Assembly: GCA_903861445.1 (NCBI GenBank)
Contig: CAIOUK010000075.1
Coordinates: 1 to 10,862, forward strand
DNA from: an uncultured Verrucomicrobia subdivision 3 bacterium
Lineage (GTDB): Bacteria > Verrucomicrobiota > Verrucomicrobiia > Limisphaerales > UBA11358
Direction of reading: 5' to 3'
DNA length: 10,862 nt
In this document: one piece after another, positions 1-7,651 of the stretch
Numbering within the stretch: the first letter of the stretch is position 1
How the letters are laid out: every line of letters begins with the position of its first letter
The notes under the pieces: model-generated
Databases searched by the model: none
The model's input: only the letters and a program-made list of their open reading frames with translations
Told to the model about the DNA's origin: nothing
Program-made: the position numbers and the translations under genes

Positions 1-1
1 G

Positions 2-1192
2 GCCAAGACCGGGATGCCCGATTGGGTGACGGGCTACAAATTGAACGGCAGCTTTCGCGGACGATATGAGCAGTTTTCGGCGAATACGACGGTTCCCAAT
101 TCGGGTGCCAACTTGGATCGCAGCCGCTTGCGTTATCGCCTGTTGTTGGGCGCGACCATCAGCATGAAAGATGATTTGGAAGTCGGTTTCCGCATTGGTT
201 CTGGCGATTCAAAAGCGGCTGGTTACGGCAACCCGTTGTCTCAAAACAGCACGATGACCGGCAACTTCAGCGACAAGGGGTTGTATGTTGACTTGGCTTA
301 CGGCAAATGGAGTCCGGTAAACACGGCGGATTGGACGTTGTCCACCACCTTCGGCAAAATGGAGCGGGATGTGTTTGACTTCACTTGGATGGTGTTTGAC
401 CCGGACTTGACGCCCGAAGGTGCGGTGGTTCAAGGCGCTTATACCATCAATGACAAGCAGTCGATTGCCTTTACTGCTGGCGGCTTTGCGTTGGAAGATG
501 CGTCCGCAACGACGCATGATGCGGCCTTGTTTGGCGCCCAAGCGGTGTGGAAGGCCAAATGGAATAATAAATGGTCGAGTTCATTGGGATTGGGCTGGCT
601 TGGGATTGTCAATCCCGAGCAAAACAACGCCACGGCTGCGTCCGCGAATCCTTTGATCAACCAAGGCAATACGCGTTACACCGGCGCATCACCCTATGCT
701 GGGGCTCCGGTTTATAACTTTGATCCGATCATTGGCGATGCGAGCGTCACCTACACGCTGGAAAGCTTCCCGCTCTACAATGGAGCGTTCCCGATCACGT
801 TGAAGGGTGAAGCCATGAACAACCCGGGTGCTGCTAGCAATAACAATGGTTACTGGGTGGGTTTCATTTTGGGTAAATCCGGCACCAAGCACACTTGGGA
901 TTTTACCTATCGCTACGAATATCTTGAATCCGATGCCTGGTATGACCAGCTCGCGGATGACGATAATTGCGCCTACTATCAGGCCAAACCTCAAGGCTTG
1001 GGTAGCACGGGCTATGCTGGCGGCACCAATATCAAGGGGCATTTCATGAAGTTAAATTACTCGTTGACCGACTCGCTGACGTTCAGCGCCAGTTGCTACC
1101 TCAACAGCCTGATTAACTCAAAACCTAACGGCACAGCGGAACCACAGAGCGGCGATATGCACTTCTTCGCCGACATCATGTGGAAATTCTAA
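2..1192 (+). CDS. Putative outer-membrane porin, C-terminal part (5' end outside window)
   Basis: This gene is open from the first base of the window, so its start and signal peptide lie upstream; the visible part is about 396 residues. The protein alternates polar and aromatic/hydrophobic residues as in beta strands (for example GSFRGRYEQF, LRYRLLLGAT and WDFTYRYEYLES), with Asn/Gly/Ser-rich loops between them. It ends in Trp-Lys-Phe; a terminal Phe is the usual BamA recognition signal of outer-membrane beta-barrels. The pattern fits the 'putative porin' (Porin_5-like) family common in Verrucomicrobiota. It sits 55 bases upstream of pstS on the same strand, so a role in phosphate entry through the outer membrane is reasonable but is only inferred from position. 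About 20 of its 30 or so leucine codons are TTG, unlike the CTC/CTG-rich pst genes, which may reflect high expression or a different history. It could be a general rather than a phosphate-selective porin. Confidence 0.82.
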   Translation, partial: AKTGMPDWVTGYKLNGSFRGRYEQFSANTTVPNSGANLDRSRLRYRLLLGATISMKDDLEVGFRIGSGDSKAAGYGNPLSQNSTMTGNFSDKGLYVDLAYGKWSPVNTADWTLSTTFGKMERDVFDFTWMVFDPDLTPEGAVVQGAYTINDKQSIAFTAGGFALEDASATTHDAALFGAQAVWKAKWNNKWSSSLGLGWLGIVNPEQNNATAASANPLINQGNTRYTGASPYAGAPVYNFDPIIGDASVTYTLESFPLYNGAFPITLKGEAMNNPGAASNNNGYWVGFILGKSGTKHTWDFTYRYEYLESDAWYDQLADDDNCAYYQAKPQGLGSTGYAGGTNIKGHFMKLNYSLTDSLTFSASCYLNSLINSKPNGTAEPQSGDMHFFADIMWKF

Positions 1193-1230
1193 ACGTCACC
1201 CAATCGTAACGCACAAAACAAAAACAGTTC

Positions 1231-1239
1231 TGCTATAAA
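1231..1239 (+). promoter_or_regulatory. Candidate extended -10 promoter element for pstS
   Basis: TGCTATAAA matches an extended -10 box (TGnTATAAT, one mismatch). It lies in the only AT-rich part of the 55-base gap between the porin stop and pstS. No good -35 hexamer is seen, as expected for an extended -10 promoter. Initiation about 7 bases downstream would fall at 1246-1247, directly before the ATG at 1248, which would make pstS nearly leaderless; this agrees with the lack of a Shine-Dalgarno sequence. I see no convincing Pho-box direct repeat here. This is a short-motif call and may be chance. Confidence 0.3.
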
Positions 1240-1247
1240 TTCATTGT

Positions 1248-2087
1248 ATGAAAAAATTCGCAACCATCCTCGCGGCGACGACGCTCGCCGCCAGCGCCTT
1301 TGCCGGTAACATCACTGTCAAAGGTTCCGACACCCTCGTCATCCTTGCCCAAAAATGGGCCGAGGTTTACATGGGACAACATCCCGACGTGAAAATCCAG
1401 GTCTCCGGCGGCGGCTCCGGCATCGGCCTCGCCGCGCTCCAGAGCCAGACCACCGACCTCTGCGACGCCTCGCGCAAAGCCAAAGCCTCCGAAATCGCCG
1501 GCTGCCTCAAGGCGTTCGGCGCACGGCCGACCGAATACAAGGTCGCGCTCGACGGCCTCTCGGTTTATGTGAACCCGGAAAATTCGTTGAAGGAACTCAC
1601 CGTCGCGCAAGTTGGCGACATCTTCACCGGCAAAATCAAAAACTGGAAGGACGTCGGCGGCCCGGATGCGCCCATCACGGTTTACAGCCGTGAAAACAGC
1701 TCCGGCACCTACGAGTTCTTCAAGGAACATGTCCTCAAGGGCAAGGACTTCGCGGCCAGCGCGCAGACTATGCCCGGCACCGCCGCCATCGTGCAGGCGG
1801 TGTTGAAAGACAAGACCAGTATCGGCTACGGCGGCGCAGCTTACGGTGGCGGCAGCAAACTGCTCGCTATCAAAAAAACCGACAATGCTCCCGCCATCGA
1901 ACCGACTGAAGAAAATGTCCTCAGCGGCACCTATCCGATTTGGCGTCATCTCTACGTCTATGTGAACCCAGCCCTCGACAAGGGCGAAGTTGCCGCCTAC
2001 CTGAACTGGATCCGCAGCGACGACGGCCAGAAATATGTCAAGGACATCGGCTATTATCCGTTGCCCAAAAACCTCCGCAGCAACTGA
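1248..2087 (+). CDS. pstS: Periplasmic phosphate-binding protein PstS
   Basis: A 279-residue precursor that binds inorganic phosphate in the periplasm and hands it to PstCA. The N-terminus has a clear Sec signal peptide: MKK, a hydrophobic stretch, then SAFA, with likely cleavage after residue 19. The mature protein carries the phosphate-binding hallmarks of the PstS (PBP-like) family: GSDT (26-29), SGGGSGIG (53-60), ASRK (74-77) and SRENSSGTYEFF (147-158). DIFTGKIKNW (124-133) is also typical. There is no lipobox Cys, so it is a soluble periplasmic form, and it is on the short side for the family. The start is fixed by the signal peptide, although no Shine-Dalgarno is visible. It precedes pstC by 90 bases, a gap that contains a strong hairpin; this could explain higher expression of the binding protein than of the membrane parts. 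Induction by phosphate starvation is expected from the family but is not shown here. Confidence 0.97.
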   Translation: MKKFATILAATTLAASAFAGNITVKGSDTLVILAQKWAEVYMGQHPDVKIQVSGGGSGIGLAALQSQTTDLCDASRKAKASEIAGCLKAFGARPTEYKVALDGLSVYVNPENSLKELTVAQVGDIFTGKIKNWKDVGGPDAPITVYSRENSSGTYEFFKEHVLKGKDFAASAQTMPGTAAIVQAVLKDKTSIGYGGAAYGGGSKLLAIKKTDNAPAIEPTEENVLSGTYPIWRHLYVYVNPALDKGEVAAYLNWIRSDDGQKYVKDIGYYPLPKNLRSN

Positions 2088-2119
2088 TTTGATCACTGTT
2101 CCTCCTTTGATCATTCATT

Positions 2120-2161
2120 GCGGGCGGCGCGGTTCTCGGTTGAGAATATTGCGCCGCCCGC
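2120..2161 (+). terminator. GC-rich stem-loop between pstS and pstC (attenuator or mRNA-stabilising hairpin)
   Basis: GCGGGCGGCGC (2120-2130) and GCGCCGCCCGC (2151-2161) are perfect 11-bp inverted complements around a 20-base loop. The loop can itself pair TTCTC (2133-2137) with GAGAA (2142-2146). The following bases are TTAACTTTTCC, a broken rather than a clean T tract, so full Rho-independent termination is doubtful. Partial termination or 3' protection of pstS mRNA is more likely, a known way to make binding protein in excess over permease in ABC importer operons. The hairpin ends 16 bases before the pstC start. Confidence 0.7.
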
Positions 2162-2177
2162 TTAACTTTTCCACCGA

Positions 2178-3368
2178 ATGACGCCCAGCCAGCCAAATGA
2201 ATCCCGCCGCAGCCACGGCTGGATGGGCATTCACCGCGGCCACAAAGCGCGTCCGCTCGAATGGTTCGCGGAGAAATTTATTTTTCTCGTCTCGCTCTCG
2301 GCCATTTTGATGGTGCTACTGATTTTTCTCTTCGTCGCCCGCGAAGCCCTGCCGGTTTTCTTCGGCGAGACCAACACGGCACTCGTCCAAAAACCCATTC
2401 CTCCGGCCGAGATGGACAAACATTCGCCCGCCGAACTGCAAGCCTACCTCGACCTCACGCCCGACCAGTTCACCAAAATGGACAAGGCCACGCTGCGCGA
2501 TCTGATGGCCGTCAAAGTCGAGGCGCAGGACGACATCCCCGAAAATTTCCGCAACGACCCGGACGCCAAAATCAACACGACCGAATGGAAATACCTCGTC
2601 GCACCGCACCAATGGGATGATTACAAAAAGCCCGAATACATCTGGCAACCGGTCGGCCAAATCAAAAAATTCAACATCATCCCGCTTTTCGTCGGCACGC
2701 TAAAAACCACGCTCATCGGCCTTTTTTTCGCCGTGCCGCTCGCCGTCGGCGCGGCGATTTATGTCTCGCAGCTCGCGCGCCCGCGCGTCCGCGAAATCGT
2801 GAAACCCGTCATTGAAATGCTTTCTGGCATTCCGTCTGTGGTCGTCGGCTTCTTTGCGCTGCTCGTCCTCGCGACGGTGCTGCAAACCGTTTTTCATTAC
2901 GAAACACGTCTGAACGCCTTCGTTGCCGGCATCGCGCTTGGCTTCGCGGTGATTCCCGTGATTTTTTCCATCGCCGAGGACGCGCTCACCAGTGTGCCGC
3001 GCACTTACACGCAGGCCGCTCTCGCGCTCGGCGCATCGCGCTGGCAGACCGCGTGGCAAATCGTTTTGCCCGCCGCGCTGCCCGGCGTTTTCGCCGCGAC
3101 GGTGCTGGGCTTTGGTCGTGCCATCGGCGAAACCATGATTGTGCTGATGGTCTGTTCCGCGAGCGTGATGTCGTGGAGCGTTTTTGATTCGGCGCGCAGC
3201 ATCACGACGACCATTGCCGCCGAAATGGCCGAGGCCGTCAACGGCGGGCCGCACTACCGGATTCTATTCATGCTCGGCTCGCTGCTCTTCGCGGCGACTT
3301 TTCTATCGAACATGGCGGGCGATTTTGTCATCCACCGGTTCAAACAAAAATTGGAGGGTAAAAAGTGA
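2178..3368 (+). CDS. pstC: Phosphate ABC transporter permease PstC, with long extra loop
   Basis: One of the two inner-membrane permease subunits of the Pst importer (396 residues). The first membrane segment is at about 34-56. The second starts near 170 (IIPLFVGTLKTTLIGLFF), and more follow near 211-235, 245-265, 300-328 and 360-380. The hallmark LSGIPSVVVGFFAL is at 215-228, and the EAA-type loop that contacts PstB is at about 266-301 (EDALTSVPRTYTQ, then ALGASRWQ and LPAALPG). GFGRAIGETM (311-320) is also typical. Residues about 62-156, which should face the periplasm after the first membrane segment, are a hydrophilic, charged insertion much longer than the short loop of E. coli PstC. No Shine-Dalgarno is visible before the ATG. 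The stop codon overlaps the GTG start of pstA (GTGA), suggesting translational coupling. Confidence 0.95.
   Translation: MTPSQPNESRRSHGWMGIHRGHKARPLEWFAEKFIFLVSLSAILMVLLIFLFVAREALPVFFGETNTALVQKPIPPAEMDKHSPAELQAYLDLTPDQFTKMDKATLRDLMAVKVEAQDDIPENFRNDPDAKINTTEWKYLVAPHQWDDYKKPEYIWQPVGQIKKFNIIPLFVGTLKTTLIGLFFAVPLAVGAAIYVSQLARPRVREIVKPVIEMLSGIPSVVVGFFALLVLATVLQTVFHYETRLNAFVAGIALGFAVIPVIFSIAEDALTSVPRTYTQAALALGASRWQTAWQIVLPAALPGVFAATVLGFGRAIGETMIVLMVCSASVMSWSVFDSARSITTTIAAEMAEAVNGGPHYRILFMLGSLLFAATFLSNMAGDFVIHRFKQKLEGKK
3353..3358 (+). promoter_or_regulatory. Shine-Dalgarno site for pstA
   Basis: GGAGGG lies inside the 3' end of pstC, 6 bases before the GTG at 3365. It is the only strong ribosome-binding site seen before a gene in the phosphate cluster, and it selects the GTG that overlaps the pstC stop codon as the pstA start. 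Confidence 0.75.
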
Positions 3369-4354
3369 ATACGATCACGCCTTCCGAATATTTGCCCGAC
3401 CGTTCCCCCGACACGACGCGGTTCACCAAAAGTTTCCGCGCGGATAAATTTGATTTCTGGTCGTTCTTTTTCTCCGGCCTGACGGGACTGGCAACATTGC
3501 TCATCATCGGTATTCTCGCGGTGATTTTGGTGAACATCATTTACAACGGCTGGAGCGCCATCTCGTGGCATTTCGTTTCCAGCATTCCCAAGAAAGATTT
3601 CTTTGACGCCAACACCACCGGCGTTCTGCCGATGATCGTTGGCACCGCGTTCCGCGTGATTGTGATGACGATTTTCGTCATCCCCGTCGGCGTCATCACC
3701 GCGATTTACCTGACCGAATACGCCGCGAACACTTCCATTATCACGCGCATCATTCGCGCCGCTGTCAACAACCTCGCCGGCGTGCCGTCCATCGTCTTCG
3801 GCCTGTTCGGCCTCGGCTTCTTTATCAATTTCGTTGGTAAAAACATGGACAAGCTGCTGCACAACTCCGGTGCCGTCTGGGGGCAACCCGCGCTGATTTG
3901 GGCGTCGCTCACGCTCGCGGTGATGACGTTGCCGGTGGTCATCGTCGCCACGGAAGAATCACTCAAAGCGATTCCGCCCGGCTTGCGCGAAGCCAGCCTC
4001 GCGCTTGGCGCAACGAAACTGGAAACTATTTTGAAAATCGTTTTGCCGCAGGCGTTGCCCGGCATTATGACCGGCGGTATTCTCGCCGTCAGCCGCGCGG
4101 CGGGCGAAGTCGCGCCGATTCTTTTCACCGGTGTGGCGTATTATATGGCGTCGCTGCCGAGTCATTTGAGCGACCAGTTCATGGATTTGGGCTACCACGT
4201 TTTCGTGCTGTCCACGCAGTCGCCGAACATCGAGCAGACGCGGCCGATTCTTTACGCCACAGTGCTGGTGCTGCTGCTGCTGACCTTCGCGCTGAACATC
4301 GTCGCCATTCTCATCCGTGCGCGCGTGCGGAAAAAGCTGCGGGCGTTACAATAA
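3365..4354 (+). CDS. pstA: Phosphate ABC transporter permease PstA
   Basis: Second inner-membrane permease subunit of the Pst importer (329 residues), partner of PstC and docking site for PstB. The GTG start overlaps the pstC stop by 4 bases and is preceded by GGAGGG, which supports it over any later ATG. Hydrophobic segments are at about 36-60, 88-117, 136-157, 178-196, 234-262 and 294-318. The family hallmark NNLAGVPSIVFGLFGLGFF is at 135-153. The EAA loop is at about 197-232 (EESLKAIPPGLREAS, then LALGATKLET and LPQALPG), and AAGEVAPI (245-252) is typical. The long loop between the first two segments contains FVSSIPKKDFFDANTTGVLP, as in normal PstA. A 12-base gap separates it from pstB. 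Confidence 0.96.
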   Translation: MNTITPSEYLPDRSPDTTRFTKSFRADKFDFWSFFFSGLTGLATLLIIGILAVILVNIIYNGWSAISWHFVSSIPKKDFFDANTTGVLPMIVGTAFRVIVMTIFVIPVGVITAIYLTEYAANTSIITRIIRAAVNNLAGVPSIVFGLFGLGFFINFVGKNMDKLLHNSGAVWGQPALIWASLTLAVMTLPVVIVATEESLKAIPPGLREASLALGATKLETILKIVLPQALPGIMTGGILAVSRAAGEVAPILFTGVAYYMASLPSHLSDQFMDLGYHVFVLSTQSPNIEQTRPILYATVLVLLLLTFALNIVAILIRARVRKKLRALQ

Positions 4355-4366
4355 ACCTTTCTCGTT

Positions 4367-5185
4367 ATGGCTGAAATTGTGCTTTCCAAAATCGAACCGC
4401 AGAACAAGAACACCACGCCCGCCGAGGCGGTGACGCCGTTCATTGAAATCGAGCAGGTGTCGCTCTTTTACGGCGCGAGTCAGGCGTTGAAAAACATCAA
4501 CCTGAGCCTCGGCGAAAAGATTGTCACGGCGTTCATTGGGCCGAGCGGCTGCGGTAAATCTACTTTGCTCCGCTGCCTGAACCGCATGAACGACTTGATT
4601 GATAACGTCCGCATTGACGGCGCGATTAAGATTGGCGGCCACAACATTTACGCCGGAGACGTGGATGTGATTGAGTTGCGCAAGCGCGTCGGCATGGTGT
4701 TTCAGAAATCGAATCCGTTCCCGAAATCCATTTACGAAAATGTCGCCTACGGTTTGCGTCTGCACGGCGTGAAGGTGAAATCGGATTTAGACGTGCGCAT
4801 TGAAGAAAGCCTGCGCGCTTCGGCGTTGTGGGACGAGGTGAAAGATCGTCTGCACTCCAGCGCACTCGGCTTGTCCGGCGGCCAGCAGCAGCGCCTCTGC
4901 ATCGCGCGCGCCATCGCCATCAAACCGGAAGTCATTTTGATGGATGAACCGGCCAGCGCACTCGATCCCATCGCCACGGCGCGCATCGAGGAATTGATTT
5001 TGGATTTGAAAAAGGAGTTCACGATTGTCATCGTGACGCACAATATGCAACAGGCCGCGCGTATTTCCGACCACACGGCGTTTTTTTACATGGGCGAACT
5101 GATTGAGTTCGGCGCGACGGCGAAGATTTTCACAAATCCGGCGCAGAAGCGCACCGAGGATTATGTGACGGGACGGTTTGGTTGA
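4367..5185 (+). CDS. pstB: Phosphate ABC transporter ATPase PstB
   Basis: Cytoplasmic ATP-hydrolysing subunit that powers phosphate import through PstCA (272 residues). All nucleotide-binding motifs are intact: Walker A GPSGCGKST (58-66), Q-loop glutamine near 113 in MVFQKSNPFPKSIYENV, signature LSGGQQQR (169-176), Walker B VILMDEP (189-195) with catalytic Glu194, D-loop SALD (197-200) and switch His225 in VTHNMQQA. FQKSNPFPKSIYENVAYG and LRCLNRMNDL are specific to PstB rather than to other ABC ATPases. A 20-25 residue N-terminal tail precedes the ATPase fold, as is common in PstB. No Shine-Dalgarno is seen; the start was taken as the only ATG between the pstA stop and the conserved fold that gives a usual length. 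phoU begins 18 bases after its stop. Confidence 0.97.
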   Translation: MAEIVLSKIEPQNKNTTPAEAVTPFIEIEQVSLFYGASQALKNINLSLGEKIVTAFIGPSGCGKSTLLRCLNRMNDLIDNVRIDGAIKIGGHNIYAGDVDVIELRKRVGMVFQKSNPFPKSIYENVAYGLRLHGVKVKSDLDVRIEESLRASALWDEVKDRLHSSALGLSGGQQQRLCIARAIAIKPEVILMDEPASALDPIATARIEELILDLKKEFTIVIVTHNMQQAARISDHTAFFYMGELIEFGATAKIFTNPAQKRTEDYVTGRFG

Positions 5186-5203
5186 TTTAATTTTTAGAAT
5201 ACT

Positions 5204-5860
5204 ATGGAAAATCATTTTGAAGCAGGCATCGAAAACTTGCGCCAGAAATTGCTGCTGATGGCCAGCCGCGCGGAAACCGCCGTCAACGAAGCCGTGCAAT
5301 CGCTGATGCAGCGCGACCACGATCTTGCGGTCAAGGTGCGCGCGGATGACGATATTATTGACCAGTTCGAGGTGGAGATTGACGAGATGGCCATTTTGCT
5401 TTTGACCAAAGCGCCGCTCGCGACCAACTTGCGTCTCGTGACCGTGGCGATGAAGGTTTCCCAGAATCTTGAGCGTATCGGCGACGAGGCGACAAAAATC
5501 GCCAAGCGCGCGCGCGACCTCGCGCAGGAACCGCCGGTGAAAATCCAGCTCGACCTGCCCAACATGGCCACGCTCGCGCTCAAAATGGTAAAGGATTCGC
5601 TCGACGCGTTCGTGAATCGCGATCCCGTCGCCGCCCGCGCCATCGTTCCGCGCGACCGGGAAGTGGATGCGCTCAACAAGGAGATTCATCAACGGCTTGC
5701 CGAGCATATGATGTCAAATCCCGACACCATTGCCCGCTGTTTGCATTGGATTGTTGCCACGAAAAGTCTGGAGCGCATCGCCGACCACGCAAAGAACATC
5801 GCTGAAGAGGTGGTCTATCTCTGCGAGGCGCAGGATATCCGGCACACGTTGAAAAATTAA
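5204..5860 (+). CDS. phoU: Phosphate signalling protein PhoU
   Basis: Cytoplasmic all-helical regulator (218 residues, the normal length) that links Pst transport to the PhoR histidine kinase and limits phosphate uptake. It contains the two tandem three-helix PhoU domains. The first ends in VSQNLERIGDEATKIAKRA (85-103) and the second in ATKSLERIADHAKNIAEEV (185-203), which are the paired metal-binding E/D-rich signatures. FEAGIENLRQKLLLMA at the start is also typical. It follows pstB by 18 bases, the classic pstSCAB-phoU order. No phoB or phoR is present in this window, so the two-component system must be elsewhere if it exists. The start ATG has no clear Shine-Dalgarno; translation may depend on coupling. 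Confidence 0.96.
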   Translation: MENHFEAGIENLRQKLLLMASRAETAVNEAVQSLMQRDHDLAVKVRADDDIIDQFEVEIDEMAILLLTKAPLATNLRLVTVAMKVSQNLERIGDEATKIAKRARDLAQEPPVKIQLDLPNMATLALKMVKDSLDAFVNRDPVAARAIVPRDREVDALNKEIHQRLAEHMMSNPDTIARCLHWIVATKSLERIADHAKNIAEEVVYLCEAQDIRHTLKN

Positions 5861-5903
5861 TTTTTAATGCGCGCAGTAGAAGTTTTTGCCATGCTGGTCG
5901 CGC

Positions 5904-6533
5904 ATGTTTTCCATCCAGCAATTTTTTAGCAAGGGCGACCGCTTTCAAGGGCTACTCGAAGCCGCCGCCGCCGAATCTCACGAAAGCGTCCGGCTGGTCA
6001 TCGAGTTGATGAAGTCGCCGCGCAACACGCAGAACCTCGACGACCTGATTCTCGCCCGCCGCAAGGAGAAAAAAATCTCCGAACAAATCAGCAGCGAACT
6101 GGTGAAGACCTTTGTCACCGGCCTGGAACGCGAAGACATCGAGTCGTTGGCACGCGGGCTTTACCGCATTCCGAAAGCCGCCGAAAAACTGGCTGAACGG
6201 CTGGTGATGGCTGGCGCGCACCTGAACGGAATTGATTTTTCCAAGCAAGCCGACTTGATGACCAAAGCCACCGACGCCATTCACGAAATGGTCAAACAGT
6301 TGCGCAACATGGAGGACATGGAAAAACTCAAAACCTTCAATGACCGCCTCCAGCTTGTCGAACTTGAGGCCGACAAATACATGAACGAATTGCTGCGCGA
6401 TCTTTACGGCGGAAAATACGACGCCATCCACGCCATCGTCATCCGCGACATTTATGAATTGATCGAGAAAGTTGTGGATCGCTGTCACGACGCCGGCAAC
6501 GTCGTCATGCAAATCGTCCTCAAAAATTCCTGA
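5904..6533 (+). CDS. DUF47 / PhoU-like accessory protein of PiT transporter
   Basis: A predicted 209-residue, all-helical cytoplasmic protein of the DUF47 (PhoU_div, TIGR00153-like) family, usually encoded immediately before a PiT-type phosphate permease and thought to modulate it. Recognisable features are the N-terminal MFSIQQFFSKGDRFQGLLEA, LEREDIESLARGLYRIPKA (74-92) and the C-terminal LRDLYGG...IRDIYELIEKVVDRCHDAGN segment (164-199), whose E..D..HDAGN motif resembles the PhoU metal-binding repeat. I chose ATG 5904 because it gives the usual N-terminus; an in-frame TTG at 5886 would add six residues (MPCWSR), and an in-frame stop lies at 5877. The PiT gene begins 6 bases after its stop, so the two are almost surely co-translated. 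Being 43 bases behind phoU, it puts two different PhoU-fold proteins side by side. Confidence 0.88.
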   Translation: MFSIQQFFSKGDRFQGLLEAAAAESHESVRLVIELMKSPRNTQNLDDLILARRKEKKISEQISSELVKTFVTGLEREDIESLARGLYRIPKAAEKLAERLVMAGAHLNGIDFSKQADLMTKATDAIHEMVKQLRNMEDMEKLKTFNDRLQLVELEADKYMNELLRDLYGGKYDAIHAIVIRDIYELIEKVVDRCHDAGNVVMQIVLKNS

Positions 6534-6539
6534 CGCGCG

Positions 6540-7628
6540 ATGCTCCTCATCCTGCTCGTCATTTTCATCGCCCTAGTGTTCACCTACATCAACGGCTTTC
6601 ACGACACGGCCAATTCTATCGCCACCGTCGTTTCGACCAAAGTGCTGACGCCGCGTCAGGCCGTGATGCTGGCGGCGGTGACGAATCTCATCGGTGCCTT
6701 TTTCGGCACGGCGGTCGCCGCCACGATTGCCTCTGGTCTCGTGGACGCGCAGGTCGCGACGATGCCGATAATCTGTTGCGCGCTCGTCGCCGCCATTGTC
6801 TGGAGTTTGCTGACCTGGTGGTTCGGCTTGCCGTCCAGTTCGTCGCACGCGCTCGTGGGCGGACTTTGTGGCGCAGTGCTCGCGGCTTCTGGAAAATGGT
6901 CTTCGATTATCTGGTCGGTGCCCGGCAAGGAACATTGGTGGCAGGGCAAGGGCATTCTCTGGAAAGTCATCGTGCCGATGATCAGTTCGCCGCTCATCGG
7001 TTTTGTCGTCGGCTTTTTGGTGATGGGAATTTTGTATTTTCTATTGCGCAACTGGCGGCCGGTCACGGTCAACCGAACCTTCGGCAAACTACAGTTATTC
7101 AGCGCCGGCTATATGGGTTTTGCCCACGGCACCAACGACGCGCAAAAAACCATGGGCATCATCGCTCTGGCGCTCGTGGCCGGAACGACCACCGGCAGTT
7201 TTGATACGCTGCCCAGCTGGCTGGAATTTCTAAAGACGCCCGCGCCGGCCGCCGGGCAATCGCTGCAGATTGCGACTTGGATTAAAATTCTCTGCGCGCT
7301 GACCATGTGCGCCGGCACGGCTGGCGGCGGCTGGCGCATCATCAAGACGCTTGGCCATAAAATGGTGAAAATTCATCCCGTCCACGGCTTCGCCGCCGAA
7401 GCCACCGGCGCGAGTGTGCTGTTCACCGCCGCGCATTTCGGAATGCCGGTTTCCACCACGCACGCCATCACGACTTCCATCATGGGCGTGGGTTGTGCCA
7501 AAGGCCTGAACCACCTCAAGCTTCACGTCGTCGAGCGCATTCTCTGGGCCTGGGTGCTCACGCTGCCCGCCAGTGCGGCGGTGGCTTATGGACTGGTCAA
7601 AGCCGCGCTTGCGCTCGGTTGGCTTTAA
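6540..7628 (+). CDS. pit: PiT-family inorganic phosphate permease
   Basis: Inner-membrane low-affinity phosphate carrier of the PiT (PHO4) family, 362 residues, expected to couple phosphate uptake to H+ or Na+. The two inverted family signatures are visible: FHDTANSIATVVSTKVLTP (20-38) and GFAHGTNDAQKTMGIIALA (193-211). LPSSSSHALVGGLCGAVLA (97-115) and its second-half counterpart MPVSTTHAITTSIMGVG (302-318) are also present. Roughly ten hydrophobic segments cover the protein, with a hydrophilic stretch at about 120-143 and a Pro/Ala-rich linker at about 222-240. It is shorter than E. coli PitA (about 500 residues) and resembles the compact bacterial Pit type that works with a DUF47 partner, encoded just upstream. 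It ends 23 bases from the stop codon of the convergent gene on the - strand. Confidence 0.95.
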   Translation: MLLILLVIFIALVFTYINGFHDTANSIATVVSTKVLTPRQAVMLAAVTNLIGAFFGTAVAATIASGLVDAQVATMPIICCALVAAIVWSLLTWWFGLPSSSSHALVGGLCGAVLAASGKWSSIIWSVPGKEHWWQGKGILWKVIVPMISSPLIGFVVGFLVMGILYFLLRNWRPVTVNRTFGKLQLFSAGYMGFAHGTNDAQKTMGIIALALVAGTTTGSFDTLPSWLEFLKTPAPAAGQSLQIATWIKILCALTMCAGTAGGGWRIIKTLGHKMVKIHPVHGFAAEATGASVLFTAAHFGMPVSTTHAITTSIMGVGCAKGLNHLKLHVVERILWAWVLTLPASAAVAYGLVKAALALGWL

Positions 7629-7651
7629 AATGCAAGCCCGCCGGCAGAAAA

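Noticed and set aside
1193..1247. Pho box upstream of pstS
   Set aside because: No pair of CTGTCAT-like direct repeats at 11-base spacing is visible.
1233..2114. A 293-codon open frame on the - strand opposite pstS
   Set aside because: It mirrors the pstS frame in GC-rich DNA, has no recognisable motif, and pstS itself is certain.
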